Assembly: GCA_014281115.1 (NCBI GenBank)
Contig: JACONQ010000008.1
Span: 2,790,001 to 2,854,000, forward strand
Source: Laburnicola sp. R22_1
Lineage: Eukaryota > Ascomycota > Dothideomycetes > Pleosporales > Didymosphaeriaceae
DNA: 64,000 nucleotides
Direction: 5' to 3'
How positions within the stretch are numbered: the stretch's first letter is position 1; each line of letters starts with the position of its first letter. The notes beneath the pieces were generated by a model, which had not been told where the DNA came from, searched no databases, and saw only the letters and a program-made list of their open reading frames with translations. This document shows, piece after piece, positions 42,726-53,268 of this stretch. Made by a program: the position numbers and the translations under genes.

Positions 42726-43758
42726 TTAGAGCAGGGCGAACATGGCCATGATACCGGCAGCGAGAGCGCCGGAAGCGACCAATGGGGTCATAGCAGTGCC
42801 AGGGAACTCGGGGGCGGGACCACCGGTTGCGTTGGGCGAGGTGTAGTTGCCGGGGATGTACGATGCAGTGGGGGCAGGCACCTGAGGCTGGCCGTCACTG
42901 ATCTGAGAGATGATGGGCCCGACGACAGTGGGCGCGGGAGTCGCGGTAGGGACTTGGATCTGGCCCTCGCTGATCTGGGTGACGACCGGAGCACCAGTGG
43001 GCACTTGGGATTGACCATCAGAGATTTGGGAGATCATTGGGGCACCAGTGGGCACTTGAGGCTGGCCGTCCGAAATCTGGGAGATCACTGGGGCACCAGT
43101 GGGTACTTGAGGCTGGCCGTAAGAGATCTGGGAGATCACTGGAGCGGCACCCTGGCTGGTGGGTGCCTGGGGCTGTCCGTCGGGGATCTGAGAGACGGCA
43201 GGTCCCTGGGTCGAGGCAATGGGCTGTCCATCCGTAGCCTGGCTAACGGCGCCAGTCGCGGTGCTGGTGCTGTCGCTATCGGCTGCGTAGATGTAGATGG
43301 GGTTGCACTGCTCTCCTTGCGACTCGTCGTAGAGGTTGTAGAAGCCACCGGAGTAGCACTGGTACCAGATGGCCGATCCACTGAGTGCCAGTGTCCCGTT
43401 GCTGCAGACCTCGAAGCCGGAGGACTCCAAAGCACCTTCTTGTACGGGTTGATCGAACTGGAACCTTTGAAGAATGTTAGCGTAACGTCGGTACGGCAGG
43501 AGATTGGCAGTCCTACTGGTGGTTGGCAGCGATATAACCGTCACGGCCTGCCTGATCCTTCAAGACACCACCGGCCAAGCTAAGGGTGAGGGTGCCATCA
43601 AGCTGGCGTCTCTCAAGGCTGCGCTTGGCAGAAGGATCGGTAATGTTCACGACCGAGATGACGAAGTTGCCGTCCTTGGAGTCCTGGCAATCAGAAGCAG
43701 AGGAAGCTTGGGGGTACGCAGCAGCGGAAGCCGCGAGGGCGAGCGCAACGAAGGACAT
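42726..43758 (-). CDS. GPI-anchored cell wall protein with PIR repeats (Cwp1-like)
   Basis: Exons (minus) are 43517-43758 and 42726-43464, 326 aa; a 52-bp intron lies between AANHQ and FQFDQPV. After a signal peptide (MSFVALALAASAAAYPQA), a KR site near residue 45 could be cut by Kex2. The next domain is the four-Cys domain of PIR wall proteins (GRDGYIAANHQFQFDQP, then WYQCYSGGFYNLYDESQGEQ followed by Cys). Seven repeats of S/T-Q-x-x-x-GQ-x type (SQISDGQPQVP and variants) follow; in such repeats a Gln forms an alkali-labile ester to beta-1,3-glucan. The end is a GPI-type hydrophobic tail. In classical Pir proteins the repeats precede the Cys domain; the order here resembles Cwp1. Confidence 0.88.
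42850..43210 (-). repeat. seven PIR coding repeats of about 45-60 bp
   Basis: Direct repeats encode SQISDGQPQVPTGAP-type units; the four around 43000-43140 are most alike. Repeat number could vary between strains. Confidence 0.8.
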
Positions 43759-43828
43759 TATTTTTGCTGATGAACCGAAGATCGAGAGGATAGCGTATGC
43801 TTATAGATGAAAGTACAAACAAGTCGAC

Positions 43829-43836
43829 TATATATA
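43829..43836 (-). promoter_or_regulatory. TATA box of the PIR gene
   Basis: A TATATATA run lies about 71-78 bases upstream of the ATG on the coding strand, a position usual for strongly expressed fungal wall genes. Confidence 0.55.
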
Positions 43837-45029
43837 AGTTACGAGAGCGTAGACTGATAAACGAGGTATCAGTCTGAAGCTGCAATTGTACAAGTCACCA
43901 CGACAACGAGAGTGAGGAGACAAAGGAACCGGGTAAGGTAGGACAATTAAAGACCCATCTCATCGATGATCGAGGACGGGTGCGGCGATTGAGCACTCGG
44001 ACCAGGGCCGATCACTTCCACGCGTCCATAGAATCCGTGGGCACTAGTCACGGAAGTTTAAAGGCTGGATAGCCGTCGGCTACAGGCTAATGCTGCGGGT
44101 GATCGATAGCCCATTGGGTGTCCACTCCGTCATCACCGTTCCGTGCATGATGCGGTTGGAAAGCGCTTATACAAGATCCTAGCTCTTTATTAGTCTTGCA
44201 TCTACATGGCGGAGCGACAAGCAAGCATCTGCGCCGTGGCTCTACAACGGTCGAATTGTACCTAGGTAGCTTGGTAGTACAGGAATGTTGAGTTTGACTT
44301 GCTACCCACATTGAATTCCAACGCAGCCATCCAAACAACCACCTTCCGTTTCGATCTGAAACCTCCATGTCTACCCGGAAGCAGTAGGCAGAAATGGAGA
44401 AAGGATGGTGTGCTGTGCGTCCTTCCCAAAAGATCCACAGCAACGCTGCCGTTTCAACGTGCGTCGTCGTAGTTCATTCTGTATAATTGGTTAGAAAACG
44501 CCGTAGGATCCAGTGTTCTGGTGACGTCGCTGATCTGCAGTAGTGCTTACGCTAACGGTCAAAAATGGCGGAACGTGAATTCAGCCACCCCCACCTCCGC
44601 GGTGAATTGGTGGAACTTGCACGATGTCAACAATTATTGAGATATCTATTTGTGATTTAGAAGACATTATTGAAGCGGGTGGGTGGGAAGCGAAAACAAA
44701 ACCCATACCTGGGAGTTCCTGAAGCAAGAATGACGTAGGACGTTTCAGTCAAAAGCCAACCTTTTCTAACACAAGTTCTGTCTGTGGGCAAATCGAGTAC
44801 AGTTTAAAATTATACTTAATATGGCTGACTTCTTCACGCAGTTAGATTTCGTTCCTTTCGACGCTATTATATGTTAAACATATGCTTAGCCTAAAACCGC
44901 ACATATACTTGCGAAGAAAACGCGCATTATAGTTAATTTTAGGTATCGCACTCCTATAAGAAAAACCTCTCTACTATCTCTATTTAACCTATTCCTCTAA
45001 ACCCTACACCCTACTATTATCTCACTATC
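43837..45029. other. intergenic, partly AT-rich
   Basis: No gene recognised. Bases about 44620-45010 are AT-richer than neighbouring genes and include many TA dinucleotides, perhaps an old degraded repeat. Confidence 0.45.
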
Positions 45030-45330
45030 CTACTTCCCTTCCCCTGCCCTCTTCACGCCGCCCGCAATATCCGCCGCCCCCTTTTCCACACTTGTTGTCG
45101 CATCCGGAATGCCCCTCGCAACAGGCCTCCTAGCGCTGCTTGTAGCCCCCTCCACAGTCTCGCCAACACCGCGTCCTAAAGCGACAATAACACCACTAAC
45201 TGTATTTGTCACGCCCCCAACTGTGTTGCCGATTGTTAATGTGACAAACTTGACGCTTCAGGTGACGCCGGAGTCTTGTTGGCTGATGGGTATGGTGGAT
45301 GGATTTGTTTGTGGGTGCGTTTGAAAATCG
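45030..45330 (-). pseudogene. small Gly/Val/Thr-rich protein relic with an internal stop
   Basis: One minus-strand frame reads HPQTNPSTIPISQQDSGVT, then TGA, then SVKFVTLTIGNTVGGVTNTV and on to RAGEGK and a stop. It resembles a family of small fungal proteins built of repeated G-V-T segments with an N-terminal NPST-PSQQDSGVT-like motif, recalled from general knowledge. The TGA (near 45260) would be a single C-to-T or G-to-T change from an Arg or Gly codon. No ATG is evident upstream. Confidence 0.35.
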
Positions 45331-45741
45331 GGTTTGAGGAATTTAATTGAGTTAGAGTTGTTTAAAGGATAGAGTTTGATGTGGGATGTGGGTTGGTGGA
45401 ATGCATTTATCTTTGGATAATGCTATGACGTCATGGGACACGGGCCTCTTCGAGGCGCAGCACTAGGTAGTAAGACATGTGTAAACCATTCTTAACAAGA
45501 TTTGGTTTACGGGATACCTTCGGTCCTGACCCGATACTAAAAAACCAACGCCTACAGCTTGCTTAAGCTGCGACATGTCTTCTCGTTAACCCGTCAGTTG
45601 CGCCTCACGTGCTTCACGCTCGGCCCTCCGGTGCCGGTCTTAGGCGCTGTGCCCGACGAGAGCAGAGAAAAGCCTCCCAACCCGACCTACCTGTTAGTGA
45701 ACCTCAGCATAAGACGTGGATTGTAGCTACCCAGTCAGACG
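45331..45741. other. intergenic, possible unseen first exon
   Basis: The F-box gene that follows needs an upstream ATG, so a short first exon may lie here; I could not place it. Confidence 0.4.
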
Positions 45742-46646
45742 GCAGTTAATTTCGAAACACTACCAGTCGAGCTCCTCCTCAGAATTTACGAATCGCTTTC
45801 GTCGTTCTTCGCCGCTCTTAACTTACGCGCAACATGCCATATCTTCAACGACGTATGGACAGAGCACCGGGCTCTACTTCTTAACCATATTGTTATGAAT
45901 CAGTTTGAGTGCTACCCATATGCTCGACAGGTCCGCGGAAACTACCGATATGGTATACCTATCAGCCAGAGATCCGAAGATCTGTCTGATAATGATCTGC
46001 CCAAGCTATTGCAAAACGCAAGGCGGATCGAGGAAGTCATTGTGAACATTGAACAGAAACTGATCCCGGGTCTGAAAGGTAAGTTTAGTACACGATCCTG
46101 TCAGTGCCAGCGAACAATCTAACTTTCTCAGTCGATGGCCTACCAGAGGGTAAAAAGAACACGATATATGAAGGGAACGAGACTCACCCCCCTGGTTTGA
46201 CGCACACTGAACGCCTTCGCGTGATCAGAGCCTGCTACCAGATATGGATCTTAAATCTCTCCTCGGAGGACGACCTATTTACAGCGCTATATTCCATGCG
46301 ACCAAGAGAGCTGTTTTATTTTAGAGAACTTGTACTCTGGGCGCGTGCAACAAAATTTCCATGGAAGGAAGGAGGGGACAACTTCGTAACATGCAAGGCG
46401 TCGTTGAGGGCTATGTCCACATTCTATCATAAGACATACAACTGCATGTCGCCCGTGTTTCAGACATTGGAGGATCCTGACGTCACCGTGCAGTTGTTCG
46501 TTATCTGGGACCACTGGCAAGACAATCTCAAGAGTCTTATATGCAGAAGGCCGTTATCGAATCTGCAATGGGATGCACGAGCTAAGCGTTCAGAGCATTT
46601 GTGGGATTACGAACCTGGAGACAAAGTGCTTATTCTTGAAGACTAG
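45742..46646 (+). CDS. F-box protein, 5' end unresolved
   Basis: The readable part is an exon from about 45742 to 46078 and one from 46132 to 46646, joined by a 53-bp intron (GTAAGT donor, CTAAC branch, CTCAG acceptor). It begins with an F-box (LPVELLLRIYESLSSFFAAL, NLRATCHIFNDVWTEHRALL). F-box proteins link Skp1-cullin ubiquitin ligases to substrates. The rest, with RLRVIRACYQIWILNLSSED and LREL-like RELFYFRELVLWARA, resembles a lineage-expanded fungal F-box type of unknown substrate. A stop lies in frame just upstream of 45742 and no ATG follows it before the F-box, so either a first exon is missing or translation starts at the ATG at 45895, losing the F-box. Confidence 0.6.
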
Positions 46647-46887
46647 TTGGTAGCTTTACAAGACCGGCATGCATCAAAACGATTCAAAACACATATCTGA
46701 ACTAGTTCGTTCTTAGCGGTTGTAGCGAATGTGAGAGAGAAAGCGAGACATTCGAAAACGCTCACTAGCGAGCAGATGTTGAGGGCATTTCATATTGATT
46801 CAAGCAGCTGTATCAACAATAGGCATTTATATTTATCTACTAGCTCCACTCAATCTATAACATAGGAAAGAATAATGTCGGCCAGAC

Positions 46888-48393
46888 TCAAGCGAAACTG
46901 GAAGCAATGACCCAAGTCACGTCAGCGTTGAAGACCGTAGCAGAGTCGAATGTGTGGACACCGCCGTTGCTCGCGGCGTAGCCTACGTTATCGTAGTGGC
47001 GGATGTAGCGAGTAGGATAACCCCAAGCCCGGATCGAAGTACCCTGGCCACCCAAACCGGCCTGAGGACAAAATGTGGCGTCTTCCTTGAAGACCTTGGA
47101 GCCATCATTGGCGTTAAGCTGGAGCTTGAAATCGTAGTGCCTGATGTAGCTGCCGGGGGTGTCCTTGGATTCGAACGAAACGCAAGCCCTGTTGGCCAGA
47201 CCTGCGCGTACGGTCCAGCTAGCCTGTCGCTTCAGAGAGCTGGCACTAGAAGATGAGACTACTTGGGAGTTGACAGTTGCGCCCGTATGTGCGAGGTAGC
47301 GATCAGTGTAGCCAGAGGTGGTGGCTCGGAGAGAGACGGAAGAACCGACACTGAGCGCTGGCCCGCTGGCCAAGCCGGTGGTGGCATATTTGGCGGCTAC
47401 AATGTCAGCCTGTACTGCGTTCTCAGTGGCATCGGACGGATAACCAGAGGTCATCACGCCCTCGTAGAAGGTTCCCTGAGCGCCATTGCTGTTGTCACCG
47501 CCAATACCGAGAATGATGGCACCCTCTTTGGACATCGGGTTGTAACCGCGGACGTTGGGACGTGCGCCGTTGTAGTAAGTCGAGAGCGAGCCGGATGCGG
47601 CGTTGCCACCTTTGATCGCCCACTTGTTCGGACCTCCCTTAAGAACCGAAGTAAGAAAACGGTGCGAGACAGATGGATCCCCGGGGTTGTTCTTGGGGTT
47701 GGCACCCGAGAAGAGACCATTCTCGAGGTCGGCCATGATCCACGGACCCTTGCCAGAGCCAGATCCCCATATGGTGTTGTCACCAAAGTAGATGGCCTCC
47801 ATGTGCCCATTACCGGTGTTGAGACTACTGGTCTCTGCATTGCCATAGTCAAAGCAGCACGCACCGTTGTAATGGGTTCCATCCAGGACAGCATACATGC
47901 CCTCTGGTTCATCGCCTGTCGCTGAACCGCTGACCCTGTTGTTACGGTAGCCAGTGCCGGGCGAGACGAAGACACCGTACGCCTTCTGACCATTCAAGGT
48001 GACTGGTGCGCCAATTGCGCTCGCCAAGTTATCGTAGCCATTGGCTTCTGGGCCTCTGAATCCGCCAGGAGGAGCCTGAGTGAGGTGGTTACCGCGCCCA
48101 GACTGGTCGTAGATGATAGTAATAAGACATGTAGTGTGGGCACAGAAGTCGTCTTGAGAGGCGGCATTGGCGACACCACCGGCAGTCCGTGGCGCAATGT
48201 TCCTCGTGGCGCCGTCAGAGCCACGCTTCACTTGGTAAAGCGAGCCACTGAAGGCGTTGTAAAGGGCACGGGTAGTACTGTGCGCCGCAATACAGGGCGT
48301 GCCACCAGAGGCGTAGATGTCGCATGGCCCTGCAGCTACAAGGGAGCTGGTGGCGGCGAGGCCGAGAGCGAGCAGACTTGGCCGGGAAACCAT
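46888..48393 (-). CDS. abfB: alpha-L-arabinofuranosidase B (GH54 + CBM42), secreted
   Basis: A single-exon gene, 501 aa. It releases terminal arabinofuranose from arabinan and arabinoxylan of plant walls. Signal peptide: residues 1-21 (MVSRPSLLALGLAATSSLVAA), mature start GPCDIYASGGTPC. The GH54 domain runs to about residue 335 with IIYDQSGRGNHLTQAPPGG and the Cys-Cys pair GACCFDYGNAE. The nucleophile segment is IMADLENGLFSG (the Glu) and the acid/base region is LGIGGDNSNG (the Asp), by analogy with Aspergillus enzymes. CBM42 follows with SGYTDRYLAHTG, SYIRHYDFKLQ and TRYIRHYDNVGY, the arabinose-binding trefoil. All expected catalytic residues appear intact. It is the last healthy gene before the transposon block, whose edge is 525 bp from its ATG. 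Confidence 0.96.
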   Translation of the reverse strand: MVSRPSLLALGLAATSSLVAAGPCDIYASGGTPCIAAHSTTRALYNAFSGSLYQVKRGSDGATRNIAPRTAGGVANAASQDDFCAHTTCLITIIYDQSGRGNHLTQAPPGGFRGPEANGYDNLASAIGAPVTLNGQKAYGVFVSPGTGYRNNRVSGSATGDEPEGMYAVLDGTHYNGACCFDYGNAETSSLNTGNGHMEAIYFGDNTIWGSGSGKGPWIMADLENGLFSGANPKNNPGDPSVSHRFLTSVLKGGPNKWAIKGGNAASGSLSTYYNGARPNVRGYNPMSKEGAIILGIGGDNSNGAQGTFYEGVMTSGYPSDATENAVQADIVAAKYATTGLASGPALSVGSSVSLRATTSGYTDRYLAHTGATVNSQVVSSSSASSLKRQASWTVRAGLANRACVSFESKDTPGSYIRHYDFKLQLNANDGSKVFKEDATFCPQAGLGGQGTSIRAWGYPTRYIRHYDNVGYAASNGGVHTFDSATVFNADVTWVIASSFA

Positions 48394-48916
48394 ATTCAGG
48401 GCTTATCGGAGCGGAACAGTGGAAAATGACCGCGAGACTGTGGTGTCTGCTTCACAAAGTACGCTCATCGTGGATACTTAAGCATTCGAGCTGACTCGTT
48501 GCCGTCTTTTCCACTTCGACAAATTTTCCGCAGTTTAGATTGCGACTCCTCAGAACGAACGCATGAGAATTTCTTCCGACAGATGCGAACCCACGTACCT
48601 CCGCGCATGCTAACACGTCACTCGACCGCGGTCCTATGGCCCACACAGATCCAACTCTTACTCAAGGGACCAGGGATGTGATAGATACTGGCAAATAGAC
48701 GTACCGGCGGAACTCATACCTACCGAGGTAACATTCATGACTCTTCGAAATGCTCCCGCGCTCTACTAACCGTGTAACGAGCAAGACCGAAATTCAAAGT
48801 AGATGCGGGGAACATGTCGGTAGAAGAGTGGGTACGCAGTCAAGCTTCGCCCAGGGAAGGTTGCGGGGGATAAGACAAGGATGGTCGAGGTTTACCATCG
48901 CGCGCCGGAACTCGGA
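48394..48916. promoter_or_regulatory. abfB upstream region, bounded by a transposon
   Basis: This is the only space for the abfB promoter before the inverted repeat at 48919. No regulator site was assigned. Confidence 0.4.
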
Positions 48917-48918
48917 TA

Positions 48919-48960
48919 CCGTGGGTCACCACCTCGTGCACGGCCCCACCTCGTGCACGG
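48919..48960 (+). repeat. left terminal inverted repeat of element 1
   Basis: It starts CCGTGGGTCACCACCTCGTG directly after a TA and matches the reverse complement of 53141-53182. Confidence 0.93.
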
Positions 48961-50434
48961 CCAACACCAAATCTCCCGCACTTTCAGAATCGCTTTACAC
49001 CACCAATATACACCCAATAGAGGCTGCCCTAGAGTCGTTAAAATCGCTAAAGCTTGGAGAGAAGCCTAATTATACTCAGACTGCGAAAAAGTACGGTGTT
49101 GATCGAACGTTGCTATCAAAGCGTCACCGCGGGGTTATCGGCAGCTATGCGGAGAAAGTCGATAATATGCGCCTTCTCAACTCTACACAGGAAACTGAGC
49201 TCGTACAATATATTAATAAGCTCTGTGTACGAGGGCTACCACCTACAAGGGAGATGATACGGAATTTCGCAGCAGAAATAGCAGGAAAAGAGCCAGGAAA
49301 AAACTAGGTTGATCGCTTTATTGCGCGGCATCACATTGAGCTTGTATCTCGATAGGCATCCGGCATTAATTCCACACGCCACAGAGCTGACTCTGCCTTC
49401 AAATACGCCCTATATTTTAAGCTCCTAGACTAGAAGATAACTTAGTATAATATTAAGGCTCGCAATATCTATAATATGGATAAGAAGGGCTTCTTAATTA
49501 GGGTGCTGTTAAAAATAAAGCGCGTGTTCTCCCGCCATCGATATAATCACAGAGGCGTGAAACAAGCACTCTAGGACAGCAACAGGGAGTGGATAACTAC
49601 AATAGCCTGTATTTGCGCCAACGGCAGCTATCTCACGCCTGCGCTAATTTATCAGGCTGTTTCTAGCAAGATACAAGACTCATAGCTTTAAGATTTCGAC
49701 CCTGCAGAGCACAAAACCTTCTTCGCCTTATCGCCCAGTGGATGGACCAACAACAAGCTAGGGCTCTTATAGCTTGAACAGGTGTTCAATTGCGAAACAA
49801 AAGCAAAGGCAAGACGATCATATCGTCCACTTATCCTTAACAGCCATGGCTCACATATATCAATAGAGTTTATCAAGTTTTGCGACGACAATCGGATTCT
49901 TCTAGCCATCTATCCTCCCCACGCTACCCACACCTTGCAGCCGCTCAACGTCTGCCTTTTCAAGCCTCTATCAACTGCCTACTCAAACGAGCTCTCCAAG
50001 TTCATGTATAGCTGTCAGGGCATCTCCGCAATTACAAAAAGAGACTTCTTCCGCTTGTTCTATAAGGCCTGGCATACAACATTTAAGGAAAAGACGATCT
50101 TAACAGCTTTTTAAGTCACAGGGCTTTCGCCGTTAGACCCAGAGGCTATACTTAAGAAGTTTAAAATAGAGGAGACTGAGAGGCCCTTATTAAGCGATAG
50201 TACTACTTCCGTACTTAGCGCTTCAGATTGGAGAAAGATTGAGCGATTACTGCGCCAGGTAGTGGAGGATATCTACGATCGACGCTCCCAACAGCTAAGC
50301 CAGACGATTCACGTGATGGCTGTACAAAAACAGCTCCTCCAGCATGAAAACGAGCGACTTAGAGGGGCCTTTGTCAATGAGAAGAAGCGCCGTCAACGTG
50401 GCAGGCCTCTATTACTTAAGGCACCGCAGGAGTA

Positions 50435-50481
50435 CCGTGCCCGTGCGCGCAGCGACCCACGTCGCGCAACGCCTCACGAAC
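50435..50481 (+). repeat. terminal inverted repeat of element 2 (left)
   Basis: Starts CCGTGCCCGTGCGCGCAGCG after TA; pairs with 52516-52562. Confidence 0.92.
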
Positions 50482-50586
50482 AACATGCTCACCACTTTAA
50501 AGATGAGGTTATTAAGCCACCCACAATAACTATTATTACAAGATACTTTAGTGGAGTAATAGAGTAATGCTTGCGATTAAGTTATA

Positions 50587-52464
50587 CTATTTATATTTAT
50601 GCGGAAGGTTAATAGTACGGCCACGAGAGTTGATTTTAGGTGGAGCCTCTGGTGCAGCTTCTGGGGACGCTGCGACAGCTGCAGAGCCGCCACCGCGTCT
50701 CTGACGCTTAGGCTTTAATAGAGGAGGACCTGAAGCTTTGCGCTTCCTGTTTTGGGTAGTTTGAGATGCTCTCTTAGTGTTTTGGGCTTCGATTCGAGCA
50801 GCGCGCGCGGCCTCTTTCTTGGCCTTCTCCCTCTCCCTCACCACCTTGGCTGCCTCTCTCGCCACACGTCTCTCCTGAGCCTGCTGCTCTCTATAGAGCT
50901 TGGCAGCAGCTTAAAGCTCCTTCCTATTAGCCTTTGCAAGCTGCTCTTCATGCTCTTCTTGTTGTTTCACTGTCTCTCGTGCACGTGCCTCTCTAATCTT
51001 ACGCGGAGACCAGAAGACGGCACCACCGTGGTACTCCTCTCGCTGCTGCAAGTTAAGAGGTTTGCCGCGCTTCTTATGCTTCTTCTTAGCAGTGAGAGCC
51101 TCTCTTAGCCCATTGTTCTTATGGTGTAGCAGCTCGTTTTGCACTTGGAGTCGGTGGAGCGTTTAGGAGAGCGACTTTGACTCTTCTGCGGCGGTATCCC
51201 TCACTGCAGAGCGTACGAGACGCTCCATCTGACGCCAGTCGCTCTCTTTGGGGGCTGAGGGATCTGCTTCACCTTCATCCTGCTCCCTGGATCCCTCTCT
51301 CTGGAAGCGCTTGAGTATAACCTCTGGCTCTATAGGCCATATACTAGTAGCTTTAAAGGACTTGAGGATAGTCTCTGTCTTGAATAAGGACTCCCACGCT
51401 CTCTAGAATAGTGGGAAGAAGTCTCCCTTCTTAACTGCAATAAGCCCTTGGGTCTTCTAGAGGTGAGTGGAGAGCTCCTTAGAGTAGGCGGCAGAGAGAG
51501 GTTTAAACATGGCTACGTTGAGAGGTTAAAGCGTATAGGTAGAGTAAGGGGGAAACACAGCTAGGAGGATGCGATGGGAGTCGCAGTAGTTAATAAACTC
51601 CTTCGTAAGGTGACTGCCATGGCTGTCAAGTATAAGGAGACGCCAGTCTCTCCCTTGGCGCGCTTTCTGCTTCGTGCAGCGGTTGAAAACCTGCTCTAGC
51701 CATGCCAAACCAACGTCGTTATTTGTCCAGCCAGATGGAGATGAGGTAATAAAGACGTTGTGCTTCCCTGCTTTAATGTCGGCCACCTAGGTTAACTGCA
51801 GTGACTTAGATAACGCTTAAAAGATAAGACTAGGCGGCAGAGCACTCCTATCCGCGCAAACAGCTGCTAAGAGAGTTATCCATTTACAAGAGCCATCTTG
51901 GAGTGATGCTTGCACCTCCTTTAACTCCTATTGCTGTCGACTAAACACTTGTTTTAAGCGTCCTGTTACACTAATCATAAAGCCCTTCTTATCCATATTG
52001 TAGGTGTGTGACGGCTGTATATTGTACTGCCTCATCTTACGAAGTAGCAAGTCAAAATATAGTTCGTACTTAACGTATGAATCAGCTTTGTGGCTGCGAG
52101 AGTCCATCCCAGAGGACCATTTGGAGACGAGATGATCGCCTTGTCGATGGAGAAAGCGGTTAACCCAAGAGTCGCTCACGCTCTCTGTGGCTACTTGGGA
52201 CGCGAGATTTTTTATCATCTCTCTTATAGGAGGCAGCCCTCTCTTTGTAAGGTTTTCAATGTATTATACGAGCTCTAACTCTTATTGTGGGTTGAGTATT
52301 TGTTGATCGCGATCCTTAGCTTCCCATGGGCGCTGACGACCCTTGTGTCTTCGGGTCAGCGTACTGTACGCCACACCGAAGTCACGAGCAATTGCCCTAT
52401 ATGAAAAGTGTTCTCCTGGTTCCAGCGATTTGATTGCTGCAATCGCGTCATCGATCGGTGCCAT
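50587..52464 (-). pseudogene. element 2 transposase, interrupted by stops
   Basis: It starts at an intact ATG (MAPIDDAIAAIKSLEPGE) with a helix-turn-helix (YRAIARDFGVAYSTLTRRHK). The DDE domain has YNMDKKGF and LILDSHGSH with the second Asp intact, followed by FINYCDSHRI. The C-terminus is basic coiled coil ending NLPHKYK. About ten TAA/TAG codons interrupt it where Gln or Trp is expected. It is closely related to the element 1 enzyme but less damaged, as expected for a younger insertion. Confidence 0.9.
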
Positions 52465-52515
52465 GGTGATGGAGTTACGAGGCGTTGAAGTTTGAGAGTT
52501 GTCTGGTGTTTTGGT

Positions 52516-52562
52516 GTTCGTGAGGCGCTGCGCGACGTGGGGCGTTGCGCGCACGGGCACGG
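52516..52562 (-). repeat. terminal inverted repeat of element 2 (right)
   Basis: Reverse complement of the left repeat except for three positions; followed by TA. Confidence 0.92.
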
Positions 52563-53140
52563 TATAATAGTGGAGCTATATTCTAGTCGCCATCCAAAGT
52601 CAAGGACGCCCGCGATCGCCAAGCACAAAAGGATGCCAACGAGCAGCTACTACAACAACAGAAGTCCGAGGAGATCAAGCGTAGGGAGCAGCAGAAGCAG
52701 GAGAAGGCTACCATGCTTGAAGAGAGGCAGCGCATGAGAGAGGTGGCCAAAGAAATACGCCTTCAAGAACAGCGCGAGAAGGCCGTGCAGCGCGAAGAAG
52801 CTAGGATCGCGCGCGAAGCCAAAAAGCAACTCCAACAAGATATACAATTCTCCAAAAAGGGTAATAGACGCCGTGAAAAGGCCTTTGCACCACCTCCTCA
52901 AGTCGCTGAGGAGACAGAGGATGTTGGTGTGGATATATCATCTGTAGTTGATGTGGTGCCTACACCCGGCCCTGCCACGCGCACCCGCAAAGTACGCCTC
53001 CCATAGAGGTATCGCACGTAGTTTATCGTTACCAATCAATCAAATAGGTCCTTAAAAGCCCTCCACTAAAAAATCTCGCGATAATACAATATATATGCGA
53101 CTCTACAGCTGCAAAAGTTGTGGGTGTGGGCATCTGGAAA

Positions 53141-53182
53141 CCGTGCACCAGGTGGGGCCGTGCACCAGGTGGTGACCCACGG
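53141..53182 (-). repeat. right terminal inverted repeat of element 1
   Basis: Reverse complement of the left end, with two C/G differences, followed by TA. Confidence 0.93.
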
Positions 53183-53192
53183 TAATCCACTA

Positions 53193-53268
53193 AGCTCGGC
53201 TATATAGTTGCCGGCCACATAGGGATTCCGGCCACCCCACCAAAACGCGACACCTGCACAAAACACGC
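53193..53268 (+). repeat. left terminal inverted repeat of element 4
   Basis: Pairs with the reverse complement of about 62190-62265; the right copy has lost several C and G to T and A. Confidence 0.82.

Larger units (their letters stand above)
50435..52562 (-). mobile_element. pogo/Fot1-like DNA transposon, element 2, nested in element 1
   Basis: 47-bp terminal inverted repeats at 50435-50481 and 52516-52562 (three mismatches; both begin CCGTGCCCGTGCGCGC) are flanked by TA at 50433-50434 and 52563-52564. Removing the element and one TA restores the element 1 reading frame across the site (GAG-TAT-AAT), proving the insertion. Length 2128 bp. Confidence 0.93.
49008..53006 (+). pseudogene. element 1 transposase, degraded and split by element 2
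   Basis: The frame can be followed from 49008 to 50434 and again from 52563 to the stop at 53006. The expected start is ATA instead of ATG. The N-terminus is a Psq/CENP-B helix-turn-helix (LKLGEKPNYTQTAKKYGVDR), followed by the DDE domain with YNMDKKGF, LILNSHGSH and FCDDNRI. The second catalytic Asp has become Asn, and many Trp or Gln codons have become TAG. The C-terminus is Lys/Glu/Gln-rich coiled coil. All these changes are C-to-T or G-to-A, fitting RIP. It cannot make an active enzyme. Confidence 0.9.
48919..53182 (+). mobile_element. pogo/Fot1-like DNA transposon, element 1 (hosts element 2)
   Basis: The boundaries are 42-bp terminal inverted repeats at 48919-48960 and 53141-53182 with two mismatches, flanked on both sides by TA (48917-48918 and 53183-53184), the target duplication of the Tc1/mariner/pogo group. 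Each repeat contains the 16-bp motif CACCTCGTGCACGGCC or its variant twice in tandem. Without element 2 the element is about 2.13 kb. It encodes a CENP-B/HTH-DDE transposase, now broken by stops. Confidence 0.93.

Noticed and set aside
42717..43583. Plus-strand frame with repeated GDH-GTSGHL segments
   Set aside because: Antisense shadow of the PIR repeats; the minus-strand gene has signal peptide, Cys domain and GPI tail.
47263..47925. Plus-strand frame of 220 codons
   Set aside because: Antisense to the well-supported abfB gene.
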